A stretch of DNA of 5,283 nt. It comes from Fen-999 sp035505955. Lineage in GTDB: Bacteria > Pseudomonadota > Gammaproteobacteria > Burkholderiales > Rhodocyclaceae. The stretch is taken from NCBI GenBank assembly GCA_035505955.1, contig DATJQH010000052.1, positions 1 through 5,283 on the forward strand. Direction: 5' to 3'. The position numbers were made by a program, and so were the translations under genes. Of this stretch, positions 4,860 to 5,283 are shown in pieces. The notes under the pieces were generated by a model that worked only from the letters and a program-made list of their open reading frames with translations, was not told the DNA's origin and did not search any database. Within the stretch, counting starts at the first letter, position 1. Each line of letters opens with the position of its first letter.

Positions 4860-5283
4860 CTACATGCTGCGGCGGTACTGTCCTCCCACCTGATACAAGG
4901 CGTCGGCGATCTGGCCCAGCGAGCAATAGCGCACCGCGTCCATCAGCACCGCGAAGACGTTGCCGTTCTCGATCACAGTCTGTTTGAGTTTGGCGAGCCA
5001 GACGGGCGCCTGCTGCTTGTTGCGCGACTGGAACTCGCGCAGGCGCTTCAGCTGGCTCTGCTTTTCTTCCTCGGTCGAGCGTGCCAGCTCAATTTCGGTG
5101 GCGACGCCCGAGCCGTGCGGATTCAGGAAGGTATTGACGCCAATCAGCGGGTAGGAGCCGTCGTGCTTCTTCTGCTCGTAGTAAAGGCTCTCTTCCTGGA
5201 TCTTGCCGCGCTGGTAGCCGGTTTCCATGGCGCCGAGCACACCGCCTCGTGAAGCGATGGCTTCGAATTCCTTGAGCACCGCC
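4860..5283 (-). CDS. Adenosylcobalamin-dependent acyl-CoA mutase, C-terminal part (IcmF or IcmA type)
   Basis: The last 140 residues of a gene whose 5' end is beyond the right edge. The segments AMETGYQRGKIQEESLYYE, YPLIGVNTFLNP, ELARSTEEEKQSQ and the ending SLGQIADALYQVGGQYRRSM match the C-terminal end of the mutase catalytic (TIM-barrel) domain of the methylmalonyl/isobutyryl-CoA mutase superfamily. The protein stops here with no B12-binding domain after it. That excludes a standard methylmalonyl-CoA mutase large subunit, where the B12 domain is C-terminal. It fits fused IcmF (B12 domain, G-protein chaperone, mutase domain) or a stand-alone large subunit such as IcmA. These enzymes interconvert isobutyryl-CoA and n-butyryl-CoA; some IcmF also act on isovaleryl/pivalyl-CoA. 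The GTG near the right edge is an internal valine codon. Stop is TAG; the ligase gene follows. Confidence 0.87.
   Translation of the reverse strand, partial: AVLKEFEAIASRGGVLGAMETGYQRGKIQEESLYYEQKKHDGSYPLIGVNTFLNPHGSGVATEIELARSTEEEKQSQLKRLREFQSRNKQQAPVWLAKLKQTVIENGNVFAVLMDAVRYCSLGQIADALYQVGGQYRRSM

Overview
The window is high-GC, tightly packed bacterial DNA. The protein content suggests a betaproteobacterium, probably of the Rhodocyclales or Burkholderiales: a MipA/OmpV porin-like protein, MlaC, an isobutyryl-CoA mutase type C-terminus, and an acyl-CoA ligase of the kind common in those orders. This assignment rests on protein resemblance and base composition and is an inference. No tRNA, rRNA, CRISPR array, transposase or phage gene was seen.

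Layout from left to right: (1) the 5' part of a ketopantoate reductase-family gene (minus, cut by the left edge); (2) a MipA/OmpV outer-membrane protein gene (minus); (3) a divergent promoter region of 208 bp; (4) a small STAS/SpoIIAA-like gene (plus), convergent with (5) a small hemerythrin-like gene (minus), 16 bp apart; (6) a 301-bp divergent intergenic region rich in palindromes; (7) an orphan mlaC-like gene (plus); (8) an 84-bp convergent gap; (9) a medium-chain-type acyl-CoA synthetase gene (minus); and (10) the 3' end of an adenosylcobalamin-dependent acyl-CoA mutase gene (minus, IcmF or IcmA type, cut by the right edge).

The last two genes form the clearest functional unit. The mutase is transcribed first, and the ligase follows after 42 bp with a strong ribosome binding site. 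A ligase that makes an acyl-CoA next to a mutase that rearranges the carbon skeleton of a branched or linear acyl-CoA suggests a route for using a short branched carboxylic acid. The other genes look like single-gene units (envelope lipid trafficking, envelope protein, small cytoplasmic proteins) with no obvious shared pathway.

The most unusual feature is a non-coding repeat of about 48 to 60 bp in three of the intergenic spaces, all in the same orientation. Two copies (2182-2241 and 3055-3114) match at 58 of 60 positions and flank the mlaC gene as direct repeats. A third, diverged copy (1124-1174) lies between mipA and the STAS-like gene and keeps the same fold-back stem. A second shared signal is the octamer TCGGACAG: twice upstream of mipA and once, inverted, inside a perfect palindrome upstream of mlaC.
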